A stretch of 64,000 bases of DNA. Origin: Chrysemys picta bellii (lineage: Eukaryota; Chordata; Testudines; Emydidae). A model generated the notes under the pieces. The model was not told where the DNA came from. It worked only from the letters and a program-made list of their open reading frames with translations, and did not search any database. Shown in pieces: positions 1-10,257 of this stretch. Made by a program: the position numbers and the translations under genes. Where the stretch lies: NCBI RefSeq assembly GCF_011386835.1, contig NC_088800.1:55147439-55211438 (forward strand). Reading direction: 5' to 3'. Within the stretch, counting starts at the first letter, position 1, and each line of letters opens with the position of its first letter.

Positions 1-1743
1 GCAGAAAGCCTGAAAGCTGCTAGCCCCCTAAAAAGAAGCTGCCGTTTTGCCTGCTTGTTTTTAACACTAGAAACATATGGCTTGTTCTACCCTGTTACTG
101 CTGGAGGACTCTACGGCTGTCTGGAGAGCTAGTGGCTGGTGACACCACAAGATGCTGAAATCAAAGCTATAGGGGGAAAGAGGGTATTTTTGTCAGACCG
201 TTTAAAGCTCTATTTTTCCATTTGCTTTTTGTTAACAGCAAACTCAAAACGCTGGCCAATCTGTTGGGAGCTGAATCTTTAACAATGGTATTTTCCCTCC
301 ACCTTCACAGGAGGGCTGACGGCCCTCTCGGAGGACTAGAGAAGAAAAACAGGGAAGGCAAAACTGGACATGCCTGACATTGCTAAGATTAAAAAAATAA
401 TCTGTCAGGTTTCATTTATACATCACGAAGCAGGAAAAAAGCCACGAACAATTTCCACGCTCTTTGCAAGTCACTTTTAAGTAGCACCACACTGTTCAGT
501 ATGCCAGCCTTCAAGACAGATCAGGAGCTACACCCCCTTCTGGGGATCATTCAGCCGGAAGGCTAAAGCGGACATGCAAAGGAAACAAAATATGGGTTTG
601 TCCCCTTTTTGCTCATGATGTATTTGAGAAACAAAACTCAGGCCCTTCATATTTGTTTTTGTTTGTTAAGCAGGGAGCATTCTGCTCGATTTTTCATTAG
701 AAATTCAGGTCTCGGCTAATGTGGCAAAACTAGGATTACAAATCAGTATCATAAGCACCAAGGAAACAAAATGCAAGCCATTGAGATATTAATTGAATAT
801 CTGAATTAATTTAATATGAATTAAAATCACTTCCTAAATCTTGTTTGGTTTAAAATTCATTTAATTCAAACATCTGACAAACCCACAGAATTAAAACTCG
901 GTTACAGATTTAGCATCCCAGGCCCTTCAATTAAGGATGGAGAATGCTTCCAATGTACATCTCTGGGCCCTACAAGATCTCCAGCACAGCAGAGAGCAAA
1001 AGGCTCAAGATTCCAGATACTGCTAAACAAGCAGAATTCTCCCACTTTTCCCCCCAGCAAAAAACAGGGCACAGACCCAATTTTGAGTTTCTTTTACAGG
1101 TCTCTTTTCAGAAATGTGTAGCTTGTAAAGCTCTTTGGAATCCTTCAAGATCAAAGGCACTAAAGACATTAAATATATTTTACAAAGTATAAAACTAAAG
1201 CATGTTCTGCAGTCTGGGGAACATGCTGGGAAGCGAGGAAAAGAATAAATGACAACTGAACCTGACACCACACCTGGCTATGTTGTACTCTCCCTTTATC
1301 TCACCCAGGCACTTACATTGAGAGTACCTACTCACAAATGAACACTTGTTACCAGATACTGGGCAAGACAGCAAAGGGGTGTGACTACAGTTTGCATGAG
1401 CAGTGGAAACGGTTAGAAATCCAGTTAGATCTAATGAAAGGTCAGTTATGTTTCTGAACTACTCTACTGTATTTTCCTGGGCACAGGCTGTGTGTATTTA
1501 GCATTATTCTCCAGGACCAGAACCACACCATGCTGAAAGAGCCAGCTCTACACCGGTAGCCTCTTCCCAAAACACCTTGAAAAATAATTTGCCACTCACA
1601 CCCTCCTGCCAGCTTCCAGCTGTAGAAATATTGCTGCTTCCAGGGTGGCAAGTTTCTTTGGTGCAGGGCTGGAGAGATCCGCTGGCAGAGCAGGACAAAA
1701 ACAACACACACACACACACACACCAACAACGTTCACCTTGGCA
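1..1743. other. Gene-free stretch
   Basis: No coding exon, RNA gene or clear mobile element is recognised here apart from a short CA run at its right end. Open frames are short, overlap on both strands and lack homology I can name. If the promoter island near 25 kb fires leftwards, this is intron of that gene. Confidence 0.5.
1703..1723. repeat. (CA)n microsatellite
   Basis: An uninterrupted run of about ten CA dinucleotides just upstream of a short MITE. It makes short open frames on the other strand rich in Val and Cys, which are not genes. Confidence 0.85.
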
Positions 1744-1751
1744 AATCCATC

Positions 1752-1847
1752 TAGGATGACCAGACAGCAAGTGTGAAAAATCAGGACAGGGATGGAGGGG
1801 TAATAGGAGCCTATATAAGAAAAAGATGCAAAAATCTGGTCACCCTA
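1752..1847. mobile_element. 96-bp hAT-type MITE with 8-bp target duplication
   Basis: The ends read TAGGATGACCAG and CTGGTCACCCTA (inverted). They are flanked by exact 8-bp copies AATCCATC at 1744-1751 and 1848-1855, the target-site size of hAT transposons. No coding capacity. The same family recurs at 49897-50020 with its own 8-bp duplication, confirming the boundaries. Confidence 0.88.
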
Positions 1848-1914
1848 AATCCATCCGAGTCAGACAGATAATGCTTCTCATCCCTGTTCTACAGCCTGCA
1901 TTTCTCTGCAGGAA

Positions 1915-2040
1915 GATCTTGGGTTCCAGTCACCGCTGAGACACTCATTCTATCACATGACCCTGGGCAAGTCACTTGACCTTCCATGTGCCTCAGTTAA
2001 CGCAGCTTGAAAACTGAATAAGTAGAAACCTCACTGAAAA
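1915..2040 (+). repeat. MIR/CORE-SINE-like fragment
   Basis: Contains the recognisable core 'gaccctgggcaagtcactt' followed by 'tgtgcctcagtt', typical of tRNA-derived CORE-SINEs in amniotes. Degraded, with no intact Pol III promoter. Confidence 0.7.
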
Positions 2041-3059
2041 CCAGATGCTGCATCCAAGGCAAGATTCCCAGGGAAATAAATTACAAGCACAACGAAACAA
2101 ACAGCATGCTGCTGTTACGGTTCACCTGCTCCTCGGCCAGAAAAATCAGATTTGTTTTTCCCCACCCAGCTCCCCAACAAGGGAATCAGGAAAAACTGCA
2201 AACAAATTCCCAACTAAACCAAAGGCCGATTCTCCCCCAACATCCCTCAAAGGGTTACACTGTGGGAGGAGCACTCAGAAGGACCAGTGCTGTACCATTT
2301 GTGCCTCCAGGTGGGCTGCTTTGATCATGCACGGTTTGTCTTCAGCATTGACAATGCCAGAGCCGAGTTAGCAGGAGATGGTTAACTTGAACATTTAAAA
2401 CAAGCCTGCTTAAAAAAAATTAAAATTAAAATAGCAAACTAGACTGCAGCTCTTTGCTCTACACTTAAAACTAAAACCTTAACCAGAAACCAAACCCCAG
2501 CCTTGATACTGCTAAACGAGAGCACACAAGGACAGCTCAGGCATGCGTTCTACTTTGCACCATCAAAGCAGTTGTATTTGTTTCTTCAGACATTTTTCTA
2601 AGTATGACATGGAGACCCAGAGCACCACACACACTAGGCTGTAGCATTAATCATTGAGAAATTAATATCCCCAAAATTACTTGCTTGTCTTGCCCTATGC
2701 GGACAGTGAGGTGGATTCAGAACACAAAGGACAGGCTGCAGTATTCTGGGTGTTATAGTGGATGTAATTAACTCACTTAAAACGAACAGCAGAACCCAAA
2801 TCTTAATTCTTCTGTCCCTTACAAGTCTCTGCTCTAGAACGGCTCCAAAGCTAGAATGGCAGAGGTGCTGCAAGCCAGAACTGAGACACGTTGGCAGAGA
2901 AGTTTGCACGTCTCACTGGGCTCAATCCAATGCTCCATAAATTCAGTGGAAAGTCTCCCCTTGATTTCAGTGGCAGTTGGATATGGCCTAATACCTGGAT
3001 CTAATCTCTAGTCTAAAGTTTCATAAACCCCAAATCACATAATCTTGTCCAGAGCACTA
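2041..3059. other. Gene-free stretch before the provirus
   Basis: No gene or repeat family recognised. The bases 3060-3063 (TAAC) are the left target duplication of the following provirus. Confidence 0.5.
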
Positions 3060-3063
3060 TAAC

Positions 3064-3508
3064 TGTGGAAGCAGAGAAAAGAACTGACAGAAGGAAACTG
3101 CAATGCATGACGTTTGTTAGCAAGAGTTAGGCTAACTGTAACCCTGTTAACGCGAGATTTGTAGAAGCGAGGATTGTGTGAGGCGGGTGAGAAAGAACTG
3201 TGTAAGAAGTCATGATGACCTCAGCATAGATAAAGTGTAGAAGACCTTGTGTAGATAAGGAATAGAAAATAATTGTATGTTGGCAAGAGTCAAAACAACT
3301 GAGGAAATGAGATATCAAGATGGCCTATGTATAAACAAAAATGCTGCTGTCCCTCATTATTTTTGTAATGAAAGGTATAAATGCTTGCTGTAATTGTTTA
3401 CCTGTTGAGAGACCTGTTTAGTTCTCTCCCTCTGCACATGTGAGAGTTAATAAAACATCTGACTTGTTGTACCTAACAAAATAGTGAGAACTCCGTTTTT
3501 CTCCGACA
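3064..3508 (+). repeat. 5' LTR of the provirus (445 bp)
   Basis: Starts TGTGGAAGCAG and ends TTCTCCGACA (TG...CA). A TATA box (TATAAA, 3376-3381) and a polyadenylation signal (AATAAA, 3449-3454) lie only about 70 bp apart, so the R region is short. An antisense 63-codon open frame occurs in both LTRs simply because they are copies; it is not a gene. Confidence 0.95.
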
Positions 3509-3511
3509 ATT

Positions 3512-3529
3512 TGGGGGCTCGTCCGGGAT
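3512..3529 (+). other. Primer-binding site, tRNA-Pro type
   Basis: The 18 bases TGGGGGCTCGTCCGGGAT begin three bases after the 5' LTR. They match the 3' end complement of tRNA-Pro used by murine-leukaemia-type gammaretroviruses. This fixes the LTR boundary and supports class I affiliation. Confidence 0.93.
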
Positions 3530-4346
3530 GGCAACGCCCACTGAGGCAACGGCAGCTGCTACGGATCGTTCCCCTTCGAACCCCATGGCGCCACAATAGA
3601 GGTAGGAGACCTTTTGAAATCTCTATTGGGGTGTCGGAGGAGGACTGTCCGTGGGGCCGTCTGCCCCTGTTGGGCTCACGCCATCCGAACTTATTGACTG
3701 TGCAGCAAGGTCAGATGCTGAGCGGCGTAATAGGGGAATTGTTTGCCGCCCCCTGTAAGCATATGCTAGGTGCATAGGGTTTGCACCTGTGTTGAGGGGT
3801 TGTTACCGCCTCAAGTGATGCATCAAGGTACTTGGGAATAGTACCTGGAGGTACTCAGGAGTAGTACCTGGTATAAGGCCTTGGTGTGTGTGTGGTCTGT
3901 GTGTGTGTGTGTACACAGTGTGAATTGAGTGTTACCGGAAGACGCCCAGAGTACTCTGCGAAGTCTTTTGGCTCGTGACCAGAACTACTCTAACGCAAGC
4001 CCGGTAACTAGAGGATCTTTTAGGAGATCCGACCCATGTAGGTTGACTCGGCCTGGCATCGTCCGGCGAGGAGGCTACCTGGGTCTAGGAGTGTGTGCAC
4101 CCATCTTCCCTCCCCTTTTCCTCTCCGTGTGAGCCACTGACAGTCTGACCATCTCACTGGATGCAACAGAGTAAGCGGCGCTTTCTCTCTGAGATTAGCC
4201 GACGCTCTTTGCTGAAGGGAGGTGTAGGGGGTCATGGCTATCCTCGTTAGTCACTCCTGTGTGAATACCCTGTAGGGAGAATCCTTAGTTTATGAACCGC
4301 TAGCGCGGACAGGGCATCCTTCCCCTTTGAGTGTGTGATTGGAAAA
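3530..4346 (+). other. Retroviral 5' leader
   Basis: About 0.8 kb between primer-binding site and gag ATG with no coding frame supported. It contains a TG-rich stretch at about 3880-3912 and a possible splice donor (AGAG|GTAGGA) near 3600. Long leaders are usual in gammaretroviruses and hold packaging signals; none can be pinpointed by eye. Confidence 0.6.
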
Positions 4347-4592
4347 ATGGGTGGGGGACAGTCTAAGTCTTCCCTCTCACCCCCTAAGGGTACCCCAGCT
4401 TATTTTATGTACGTACATTATGGTACTAAAACCTGCAGGTATTTAGAGAATTGAAATCATTACACGCGTGAAAATTCATCTAAACAATGCCCACTAGAAG
4501 GTACCTTCAATCTAGATAAGATCATACATCTCAGAGGAGCTTTTAATCACAAAAAAGCCTCTGACACACAATGGGAGCAATTTGTCTATTGA
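4347..4592 (+). pseudogene. gag matrix N-terminus, broken
   Basis: The ATG at 4347 opens a frame beginning MGGGQS, a plausible N-myristoylation signal as expected for a retroviral Gag matrix protein. The frame is cut by TGA at 4452-4454, stays open in the same frame to a second TGA at 4590-4592, then loses recognisable coding. Matrix normally binds the membrane during assembly; capsid and nucleocapsid (no CCHC motif) are missing downstream. Identification as gag rests on position and the myristoylation signal, not on strong sequence identity. Confidence 0.6.
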
Positions 4593-4639
4593 GGAAAGGA
4601 ACGGGTTAATTTGAAATTCAGCTTGGTCCAGAGATAAAG

Positions 4640-6466
4640 AGAAAGTTAATCTGCGTTCAAGGTCAAGAATCAATGCAGACCAGGCTAAGTACAAAGAAAA
4701 ACTGCTTTCGGCCCCAGCTGACTGTGAAAAAATATAGACATAGTCAAACCAAAGGCAATACAAGTTACAGTGCTGAGATTACATTTGCAAAGCTTAACTG
4801 TCCAGTGAGATCCAACAGTCTGCCTTTGCGACCCTGGAGCCGGCGTGGTTTGGGGAAGCTGAAGAAACCACAGGCAGCCGGCCTGGACTGGAATCACTGA
4901 AAAGACGCCCCAGGAGACCTCAGGGTGTAAAAGAACTGCCCCCCCAAGAGAGAGAAGGACAGTGCCCCTGGCTCTGTGTGGTCGAGCTGTCACTTTACTA
5001 GGGGTGCATGGAGATTTTGTAAGCACAAAAGAAACAGTTATACCTTGTGTAGAAATTGATGTGGCTAGTGTTGTGGAAATTGAATTGTGGAGAGGATGTG
5101 CATTTTCCCCAGAACATGTGCAGTGTATATTGTAGCAGAGGTAAAAGAAATGCAAACCTACCAATATAGGTTGTGTTGTCTCTTTTCAGATCACTGGGTG
5201 TTTGAAAGCAGGAGTTAGAAGTAAAAGGCAATCAAAAGTCTGGGAAAGTTAATTGTGTCCCTTTTTACATAAGAATTTTTAAGCTGTGGATAGCTTTGAA
5301 TCTGGAAGCAAGCCAGAAAGCATCTGTATTAATGCAATTTTCTAACTAATAAGGTAGAAGCCACTGAAACCTGGGCTGCCTATGAAACAAATACAAGGAA
5401 ATATGGGATAATTCCTCTGTTTTGTCTAAAATCAACAAGAGTATGTGTACATAAAGGAAATATTTTAAGCAATGACTGACTACCCAGAAGGGGTAGACCT
5501 CTGTTCTTTTGTCTTTCAGATCATCAGAGAAAACGGATGCCAGCTGAACAGCATTCAATGTACCATGCATTTACTGGTACAATAGGAATTATTTTTGTGT
5601 TCTTTGTCCTGTCTTGTGGTGTTTGTCTTGTGGCCAAAATTGTTGGGTTTAATATTTTCATAAGACCGTCTAGTTCAAAATTAAATAGAAGGGTTAAATC
5701 AAAAAGCAGATACTTGTTTTTATTCAACTTGGAATACAAAAAGTGTTTGGATAAATCAGGAAAATGTGATATACTAAAGTCTAATACAGTTGCTTAAGTA
5801 AGAAAAAGAAACTTCATTGGCCAGATTTTTTTTTAATTGAAAAAAATTGTTGTTAAAATTTGCATACCAACAGTCTTTGGAAGCAAGGACATGGAAGGTT
5901 AACCCACTCCCCATATTGCCCATGGGATCCTTCTGGCTACTTCAGATTTCTAGCCAGAGGGCTGGGGAGGGAGGAAAGCTATTGGACACCTGAGGTTGTA
6001 CCGAGTGGACTCCTCAAAAGTGGGTGTGCTTGTCCTGGTTTGTTGCTCCAAAGCTCTGTAATAAAGTTATTTTACTGGAAGGGTGTACATGGCATACATT
6101 GAATAATAAGACTAATGTACTGTATAATGGCAATGTGTATGTGTTCATTGTTGGGAAAAGGTGTATGAGTGAAGAGTGGAAGTTTCCTTTGTAGGTTAAA
6201 AGAAGCCAAGAAGGGGAGAAGGAAAAAGAACAGAATGAGTTAACTGAGGAAAAATAGCTAGCAAGCTCAGTCCAAAGATAAGATGCTGGCACCATCCAAG
6301 GACACTGCCCACAGCTAAGACTTGGCTGATAGCCAAGAAAAGGGGGGCCTGAATGTGCCCAAGCAACTATGAGATCTGAAAAACACTGCCAGGCATTAAT
6401 GAAATGTGTTAGGTTTCTTTTCTCACAGATAAAAGAAGTGCTACCCAAAGACCCTAGCAGCCCTGC
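4640..6466 (+). other. Non-canonical insert where gag-pol should be
   Basis: Between the gag remnant and the integrase tail lies about 1.8 kb in which I recognise no capsid, protease, reverse transcriptase or RNase H motif. It contains acceptor-like polypyrimidine-AG sites (ending near 5189, 5520 and 6428), a donor-like GCAGAG|GTAAAAG near 5140, an 86-codon ORF (5537-5797), and an ATG-less open stretch at about 4886-5125. It could be captured host transcript, another retroelement, or badly decayed pol. Boundaries are approximate. Confidence 0.5.
5537..5797 (+). CDS. Hypothetical 86-aa single-pass membrane protein ORF
   Basis: I do not recognise this ORF. It has a true ATG, about 16 bp after a polypyrimidine-AG acceptor-like site. 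It encodes a hydrophilic N-terminus of about 10 residues, one hydrophobic segment around residues 12-42 (ending near VAKIVGFNIF), and a basic tail with a run of Lys/Arg (RRVKSKSR). The layout is that of a small type III or signal-anchor protein. It sits in the non-canonical insert upstream of the integrase tail. It may be a chance frame, a retroviral accessory product, or the coding part of captured host RNA. Confidence 0.35.
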   Translation: MPAEQHSMYHAFTGTIGIIFVFFVLSCGVCLVAKIVGFNIFIRPSSSKLNRRVKSKSRYLFLFNLEYKKCLDKSGKCDILKSNTVA

Positions 6467-6825
6467 CATTCATTGAAACCAGGAGACTGAGTCTATGTAA
6501 AGTCCATCAACGAAAGACTGCTTTGGCTCCACACTGGAAAGGCCCTTTCCAAGTCCTGTTAACCACCAACACCGCTGTGAAGTGCCAAGGACTACCTGCC
6601 TGGACCCATGCTTCTCACTGTAAAAAGACCCCTCCACCTCGGGAGGACTCTCCGACTGATGATAAGCCTATTTCTCCTTCTAGCTCTGCTGTGTCTTCTG
6701 GACAGCAGGAAAAAGAAAGAAAGAAAAAAAGACAAGGTGAAGTGCTAGTAACCTCTCCCTTGTCCACTGACAGACCTACTGTGCCTCTGGATTTTTCTAG
6801 AAGAAGCAAAACCATTACAGGGTGA
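6467..6825 (+). pseudogene. Integrase C-terminal domain (pol 3' end), broken
   Basis: A PGD-x-VYVK segment at about 6476-6500 and, after a frameshift, the segment [12 protein letters not shown] (about 6523-6560) followed by AWTHASH form the GPY/F-type C-terminal domain of gammaretrovirus-like integrases, which binds DNA or chromatin. A TGA at 6488-6490 interrupts the first part, and a frame change separates the two. The tail after the domain is Pro/Ser/Lys-rich and ends at 6825. The zinc-binding and DDE catalytic domains are absent, so the protein is non-functional. Confidence 0.82.
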
Positions 6826-7367
6826 TGTGCTAGTAACCTCTCCCCTGTATGATGCTAAACCACACTGTTTCAGGAAAAGAGAAGAAGGAACACTTGCTTA
6901 ATTGAAACCACAAAGTCCAGGGATTCCTGACTACAAGAGACATTAAGAACTGACCCTGGTGAAGAAACAAAGAATTATACACTGGCAGGAAGAAACTTGT
7001 GGGACCCATGCTTGGGAACGTGGTATTGATTGAATTTTGGGGTTTATTCTACAGGCTGCGCCCTGTGTTTTGGATAAGTCCTTCAGCATGTATTGCCCTC
7101 CCTAATTGGATTTTAAATGATAAGTACCAAAGGCACCTTGTTGCCATTGCCCCTGCCATCTCCTCCATTACACTATTACCCCTGTAACACATTCAAATAC
7201 AGACAATGCCATATATTTGATAAAACCAATGACTAAGGCCTTCACACTTTAGTGATTTATTTAAATATTGTTTGAAAAAATATATTTTTAAGGTTCAGGA
7301 TATCCCATATAAGCGAACAATTGAATGGATCAGTGGAGATAAAAGTATATGATATCACTACCAGTGA
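6826..7367 (+). other. Region where env surface subunit should lie
   Basis: About 540 bp between the pol remnant and the open env frame. No surface-subunit (SU) frame is supported. A 62-codon frame at 6999-7187 and an acceptor-like site near 7052 are seen. The N-terminal and receptor-binding part of env appears deleted or decayed. Confidence 0.5.
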
Positions 7368-8747
7368 ACCCCAAGAATTTATAATTGCTCACAGGGGGCT
7401 GCCATTAGATTAGCACAACAGAGGGCTCGGGTTATTTCCTCTAGAAAGAAGAGAGACTTGACCGGATCCCTTTGGGATGGGGCCAGTAATGCAGCAGCAG
7501 TTTGGAATATTTTTAAGAACCAAGAACATGATGAGAAATTGGGGCAACTAGAGAAGGCCATTGGCCTTGTTTCTGGAGCACAACTAACCCAGGTACAGGC
7601 TGGAGTTGATGAGTTACATGTTATCTCCGCCCTTAGTTCTATGACCCAGAAGTTGCTGATAGAGATGGTATTGAATATCACTGAGGCTGGGAAGGCATTG
7701 CAGTGGGATCTAGCATGCTCAGAGATTCAGGATTTTTTGAATGACCAGCTAATGGCCATTCGGAATGATCTAGAGCACCAGGCTTGGCCCACTGCCCTTA
7801 CAGACACGTCAGGAGTACCATCTGATCTGTGGCCATGGAGACATACTTGGAAACTTTCTGGGTGGAAGTGTGGACGTTCTCAGTGCTCCTTCCAAGCATA
7901 TGGACCGGTTCAGGGGGTGTGGGCTCCCACATACCGAATCCTGCCGGGTCCATGGGGAGGATGCATGTGGGATTGGGTAATTCACCGAGACATCTGGGAA
8001 ATCAGACCACCTGGTATGCCCAATCGATTTTTAGTCAGTGCTCCTGGGATTACATCTGACATTTGGATGGGGTTAGGGAGTCAATGGACATTTTGGCTGT
8101 TACAACCCCCACAGCTTCAGTGTATCCGTAAACTGAAGCCAGGAGGAGTTGTTACTCTTCATGACTACGTTTGCTGGGAGGGTAGGGGACAAGGAACTAC
8201 CCTGACAGGACACTTATTTTTTTAAGCTAATGATAGCTGTGTGTATGTTAAAGCCACCACATTGCAAGACATACATTTTAATCTCATTACCACTGCAGGT
8301 AATCATATTATTTACTGGCCTGCAGATAGAGTTTTTCAAATAGCCCTTAGGTTCCAGATACCCTTTAATTGGACTAGCTTACTATCTGATAGATTTCAAA
8401 ATTTGCTTTCATTGTTACCTGAGATCCAGAAAATCTCTGAGGTACAAGGGCAAATTCACATGCTTCAAAATATGTATCAAGTTAAAAAGTATGCCTTTCA
8501 GACAGCTTATAGAGTATCTACCTTATGTACTAAATATGATGTATTGTGCTTTATGACAAAGGCTGTACAACAACCCCATTATAGTATTGCTATGGGAATG
8601 TTATTGCTTGTATTGTTATTAGTTAGCTTAGGATTATGTTATTGTTGTTGTAAAAGATGTAATAATAGTAATACCTTTCATGTTCATGCTAATCATGCAT
8701 TGTCATTACATCCAATCAAACCCCTAAGGTTGAAGCATCTGATTTAG
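7368..8747 (+). pseudogene. Envelope C-terminal part, one in-frame stop
   Basis: One reading frame runs from just after a TGA at 7365 to the stop at 8745-8747 and is broken only by TAA at 8223-8225. Near its start lies a furin-like RKKR cleavage site (about 7443-7454), so nearly everything following is a transmembrane subunit of about 430 residues. That is much longer than the roughly 200 of gammaretroviruses. Heptad-like helical stretches follow the cleavage site. A hydrophobic anchor rich in Leu/Val at about 8583-8652 is followed by a Cys-rich CYCCCKRC segment and a short tail. I do not see the immunosuppressive-domain/CX6CC arrangement expected of a gammaretroviral TM; only a CX6C pair close to the anchor. 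Affiliation is unresolved. Confidence 0.72.
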
Positions 8748-8809
8748 AATCAGAAGTCCAGGACTTGATGCAAATAGAGATTTGAGAATGTTTGTTGTAC
8801 TAGAAGTAC

Positions 8810-8821
8810 AAAAGGGGGGGT
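8810..8821 (+). other. Polypurine tract
   Basis: AAAAGGGGGGG immediately before the 3' LTR, the plus-strand DNA priming site of reverse transcription. It places the 3' LTR start at 8822. Confidence 0.93.
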
Positions 8822-9266
8822 TGTGGAAGCAGAGAAAAGAACTGACAGAAGGAAACTGCAATGCATGACGTTTGTTAGCAAGAGTTAGGCTAACTGTAAC
8901 CCTGTTAACGCGAGATTTGTAGAAGCGAGGATTGTGTGAGGCGGGTGAGAAAGAACTGTGTAAGAAGTCATGATGACCTCAGCATAGATAAAGTGTAGAA
9001 GACCTTGTGTAGATAAGGAATAGAAAATAATTGTATGTTGGCAAGAGTCAAAACAACTGAGGAAATGAGATATCAAGATGGCCTATGTATAAACAAAAAT
9101 GCTGCTGTCCCTCATTATTTTTGTAATGAAAGGTATAAATGCTTGCTGTAATTGTTTACCTGTTGAGAGACCTGTTTAGTTCTCTCCCTCTGCACATGTG
9201 AGAGTTAATAAAACATCTGACTTGTTGTACCTAACAAAATAGTGAGAACTCCGTTTTTCTCCGACA
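8822..9266 (+). repeat. 3' LTR of the provirus (445 bp)
   Basis: Identical by eye to 3064-3508 over all 445 bases (offset 5,758). TATA box at 9134-9139, AATAAA at 9207-9212. Followed by the TAAC target duplication at 9267-9270. Confidence 0.95.
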
Positions 9267-9594
9267 TAACTAATGTAGTCTAATAATCTGTCCAGCAGAA
9301 ATCTGTGCTAGGCTTGTTACATTATTTTGTAGTTTAACATATTATTGAGTGAAATAAGATACATGTTCCTATTTTAGATAAACTCTAAATGCAGCAATTC
9401 TGCAAAGAATTAGAAAGTTCATCACTGCATATACAAAGTGCTTCTCTTCCTATTTCTTCTGCTGGAATGTGTAGTTTAATAAGTTACTGTTTATTGCAAT
9501 AAAATGTATCCCATGAAACAAGCAGGAAGGACAAGGCTGAGTTCATGACGCAGTTGGCTTGTTCACACTTGAAATGTTGCAGCCACACCACTGT

Positions 9595-9745
9595 CGTGCT
9601 TCAGTGTAAAGTGTAGACACAATCTACGCTGACAGGAGGGGTCTCCCATTGGCATAGGAATTCTTCCATCGACCTAGCACTGTCTACATTGGGGATCAGA
9701 TCGTTCTAACTACATCGCTCAGGGGTGTGGATTTTTCATTTTCTC
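9595..9745. mobile_element. Harbinger-type MITE remnant
   Basis: Contains GTGTAGACACAATCTACG and, further on, the CGCTCAGGGGTGTGGATTTTT motif, which resembles the 'agaggtgtggttttttttcac' part of the clear MITE at 26491-26705. Ends not resolved. Confidence 0.4.
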
Positions 9746-9887
9746 TCTCTGCAGATATTCTTATCTTAGCACTAGTGAAGTTGTGCTTGCTTGCTATAAA
9801 TGTCACGTAGCTGTTGTTACTGAAGACTTGTGAGAAATATCCTCTAAGCCATTTTGATTTTTCAGATTCCATGGTCATTTCTAGCAA

Positions 9888-10110
9888 GGATACATGGTCT
9901 TGCAGTTAAAACAGAAGCCTGGGAGTCAGGAGATGTGGGTTCTTTTCCCAACTCTGCCACAGACTGAGACACCATGGGCAGGTCACAGATGATCTGTACC
10001 TCAATTTCCCCATCTGCAAAATGACAACACTAACTCAGTGATGGTGTGAGGTTCAGTTAATATTTGCAAAGGGTCTGGAGATACTCAACCAAGGCTTATG
10101 GAAGATAAAA
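9888..10110 (+). repeat. tRNA/MIR-like SINE
   Basis: Shows the order 'gcctgggagtcaggagatg', 'tgggttcttttccc' (degenerate B box), 'tcaatttccccatctgcaaa' and a TG-rich 3' part, the typical organisation of CORE-SINE/MIR-type elements of amniotes. Confidence 0.7.
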
Positions 10111-10257
10111 CTTCCATCTAGAAGGTGGACTCCTGGCAATGAAAGGCCTTAGATTTTGGATAGCATGCTAAGCTAGGCACAGCTTCACGACACCTTCCTT
10201 GGGCTAACAGAGATGCGGGTGGGGCATAATCACTAAGGCAGTGTTCCAGAGAAAGAC

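Larger units (their letters stand above)
3064..9266 (+). mobile_element. Endogenous retrovirus, defective, with identical LTRs
   Basis: A 6,203-bp provirus in plus orientation flanked by the 4-bp duplication TAAC (3060-3063 and 9267-9270). The order is LTR, Pro-type primer-binding site, leader, start of gag, a 1.8 kb stretch not recognisable as gag-pol, the C-terminal end of integrase, an env frame, polypurine tract, LTR. The 4-bp duplication, primer-binding site and integrase tail fit a gammaretrovirus-like (class I) element. Most of gag, protease, reverse transcriptase and RNase H are absent, and the rest has stops and a frameshift, so it cannot replicate by itself. The two LTRs show no difference by eye, so the integration is young or the LTRs were recently homogenised. 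Confidence 0.92.

Noticed and set aside
3127..3318. 63-codon minus-strand frame repeated at 8885-9076
   Set aside because: Lies inside the two identical LTRs; duplicated because the LTRs are.
4685..5164. 159-codon minus-strand frame within the provirus
   Set aside because: Opposite to retroviral transcription and without recognisable domains; probably chance.
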